Source of the DNA: Candidatus Pelagibacter sp.
Lineage (GTDB): Bacteria > Pseudomonadota > Alphaproteobacteria > Pelagibacterales > Pelagibacteraceae
DNA length: 64,000 bases
Assembly (NCBI GenBank): GCA_028097945.1
Contig: JAOHFJ010000001.1
Span: 1-64,000, forward strand
Reading direction: 5' to 3'
Part shown: one piece after another, positions 62,822 through 64,000 of the stretch
Layout of the letters: each line of letters starts with the position of its first letter
How positions within the stretch are numbered: position 1 is the stretch's first letter
Made by a program: the position numbers and the translations under genes
Notes under the pieces: model-generated
What the model was told of the DNA's origin: nothing
Database searches by the model: none
The model's input: the letters and a program-made list of their open reading frames with translations, nothing else

Positions 62822-63523
62822 ATGCTTGAAGTACAAATATTTACTTTATATCCGGATTTATATCCTGGGCTTTTAGATGTGGGCATCTATAAGAAAGCAA
62901 AGGAAAAACAAAAATGGAGTCTCAAGATTATAGATATTAGAGACTATGCTTTTGATGATAATCGGACAGTTGATGATACACCTTTTGGTGGGGGAAGTGG
63001 CATGTTATTAAAACCTGATGTTGTAGCATCTGCTCTGGATGAAAATATAAAAGCTAAAGAAAAAATAATTTACTTATCTCCTAAAGGCAAAAGATTAGAT
63101 CAACAAGAAGTAAAATCTTTGAGTAAGCTTAAAAAAATAAATATTTTATGTGGTCATTTTGAAGGTGTTGATCAAAGACTTCTAGAAACACGAAATATTG
63201 AAGAATACAGTTTAGGAGATTTTATTTTATCTGGAGGTGAGAGCGCATCATTTGTATTCGTAGATGCATTAGTTAGACTTCTCCCAGGCGTTTTGGGTAA
63301 TGAAAATTCTACTAAAGATGAAAGTTTTGAAAACGATCTTTTGGAATATCCTCAATACACTAAACCAAGAGACTGGGAGGGTAAAAAAGTGCCAGAAGTC
63401 CTATTTTCCGGTGATCATGCTAAAATAAAGGGGTGGCGTTTATCTCAATCTGAGGCTATAACACAACGCCAAAGACCTGATCTTTGGAAAAAATACTTAG
63501 AGAAAAAAAATGAAAAACATTGA
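62822..63523 (+). CDS. trmD: tRNA (guanine-N1)-methyltransferase TrmD
   Basis: Methylates G37 of tRNAs. The 233-residue SPOUT-fold protein has [44 protein letters not shown], and the knot region [14 protein letters not shown] with the SAM site. RLLPGVLGN and the C-terminal [18 protein letters not shown] are typical. It overlaps rplS by 14 bases and lies 11 bases after rpsP. Confidence 0.98.
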   Translation: MLEVQIFTLYPDLYPGLLDVGIYKKAKEKQKWSLKIIDIRDYAFDDNRTVDDTPFGGGSGMLLKPDVVASALDENIKAKEKIIYLSPKGKRLDQQEVKSLSKLKKINILCGHFEGVDQRLLETRNIEEYSLGDFILSGGESASFVFVDALVRLLPGVLGNENSTKDESFENDLLEYPQYTKPRDWEGKKVPEVLFSGDHAKIKGWRLSQSEAITQRQRPDLWKKYLEKKNEKH

Positions 63524-64000
63524 AGATATAAATAAAGCAACAATTCAGAAAATTACAGCCAATAAGAAAATTACTGAATTTTCTCCAGGTGACACTATTA
63601 AAGTGGGTGTAAAAATTGTTGAAGGAAAAAGAGAACGAATTCAATATTTTGAAGGTGTTTGTATTGCAAAAAAAAACAGAGATTTGAATTCCTCTTTCAC
63701 TGTTAGAAAAATTTCTTTTGGTGAAGGGGTTGAAAGAACCTTTGCGTTATACAGTCCAAATGTAGACTCTATTAAAGTAATACGGTCAGGAAAAGTTAGA
63801 AGAGCTAAACTTTATTATTTAAGAGATAGAAAAGGTAAATCTGCTAGAATTGCAGAAAAAATAAAAAAGAAAATTGGTGTTGATGTATCTGTTAAAGCAG
63901 AAGAGCCTAATAAGGTAGCTGAACCTATTAAAGTCGAGGCAACTGCTAAAAAAGAATCAAGTGTTGAAAAGAAAGAAACTTCGCCTGAAGTTAAAAACGA
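63510..64000 (+). CDS. rplS: 50S ribosomal protein L19 (partial)
   Basis: Partial gene cut by the right edge (163 codons visible, no stop). ATG at 63510 overlaps trmD by 14 bases. The core [29 protein letters not shown] and [15 protein letters not shown] [37 protein letters not shown] are L19. Normal L19 is about 115-130 residues; the sequence continues past residue 125 into a Lys/Glu/Ala/Pro-rich tail similar in composition to the S16 tail. Confidence 0.97.
   Translation, partial: MKNIEDINKATIQKITANKKITEFSPGDTIKVGVKIVEGKRERIQYFEGVCIAKKNRDLNSSFTVRKISFGEGVERTFALYSPNVDSIKVIRSGKVRRAKLYYLRDRKGKSARIAEKIKKKIGVDVSVKAEEPNKVAEPIKVEATAKKESSVEKKETSPEVKN

Noticed and set aside
62562..62836. Periodic Phe/Ser-rich frames on the minus strand opposite rpsP
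   Set aside because: Produced by the complementary strand of the 27-bp repeats, not by selection for a protein.

Overview
The window is a gene-dense, very AT-rich stretch of a free-living alphaproteobacterial chromosome. It most closely resembles the SAR11 clade (Pelagibacterales, 'Candidatus Pelagibacter'). The reasons are tiny or overlapping intergenic spaces, Lys/Asn/Ile-rich proteins, alphaproteobacterial gene orders (ftsK-lolA; ppsR-maf-aroE-coaE-dnaQ beside hemE-hemH-hemJ-rho), and a structured leader before ffh like the one reported in Pelagibacter. I see no insertion sequence, prophage, CRISPR array or rRNA. One tRNA, Gly(GCC), is present. Identification rests on reading sequence and family motifs only; no database search was run.

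Layout. 1-3443: a partial UbiH-type monooxygenase, ftsK and lolA. 3440-7812 (minus strand): a histidine operon hisB-hisH-(unknown gene)-hisA-hisF-hisE followed by a HIT protein and a GNAT acetyltransferase. 7915-11721: hslVU, Smr, Tim44-like, FxsA and secB. 11715-15134 (minus): ppsR, maf, aroE, a frameshifted coaE and dnaQ. 15135-15404: a 270-base AT-rich gap with a large imperfect palindrome, at the position of the chromosome origin in Caulobacter and Rickettsia. 15405-19177: hemE, hemH, hemJ, rho. 19180-24560: a LON-domain protein, tRNA-Gly, pterin dehydratase, purH, a heparinase-like protein, rpe and a membrane protein. 24643-29672: a two-part acetate-type Na+ symporter, an unknown gene, and acetyl-CoA synthetase with a strongly basic N-terminal tail. 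29681-40354: EVE protein, tsaD, hemC-hemD, MscS, YggT, folD, PsiE, argG, IalB-like, aldo/keto reductase, BI-1, DUF2794, YciB and hspQ. 40532-44637: ccmCDEFGH for cytochrome c maturation. 44688-59049: a PagL-like protein, then hydroxyacid dehydrogenase, aminotransferase, glcDEF, a D-2-hydroxyacid dehydrogenase, a TRAP transporter, amidase, a 59-residue membrane protein, a DMT permease and a hydrolase. 59046-64000: ftsY and dapF (minus), then the leader RNA, ffh, rpsP, trmD and the start of rplS (no rimM).

How it works together. Two carbon-scavenging modules stand out: acetate uptake plus activation (symporter pair and Acs), and a C2/C3 hydroxyacid block in which glycolate and lactate-type oxidases sit directly upstream of a TRAP transporter of the 2-oxoacid/mannitol-type family. 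Heme synthesis (hemC, D, E, H, J) and cytochrome c assembly supply the respiratory chain. The SRP parts ffh and ftsY are transcribed away from each other's neighbourhood around the structured ffh leader.

Items most worth a second look are the likely replication origin with its palindrome, the coaE frameshift at an A10 run, the ffh leader RNA, a hairpin with an anti-Shine-Dalgarno loop between hspQ and ccmC, the basic tail on Acs, an unknown gene inside the his operon, an 18-bp palindrome upstream of the acetate symporter, and the repeat tail on ribosomal protein S16.
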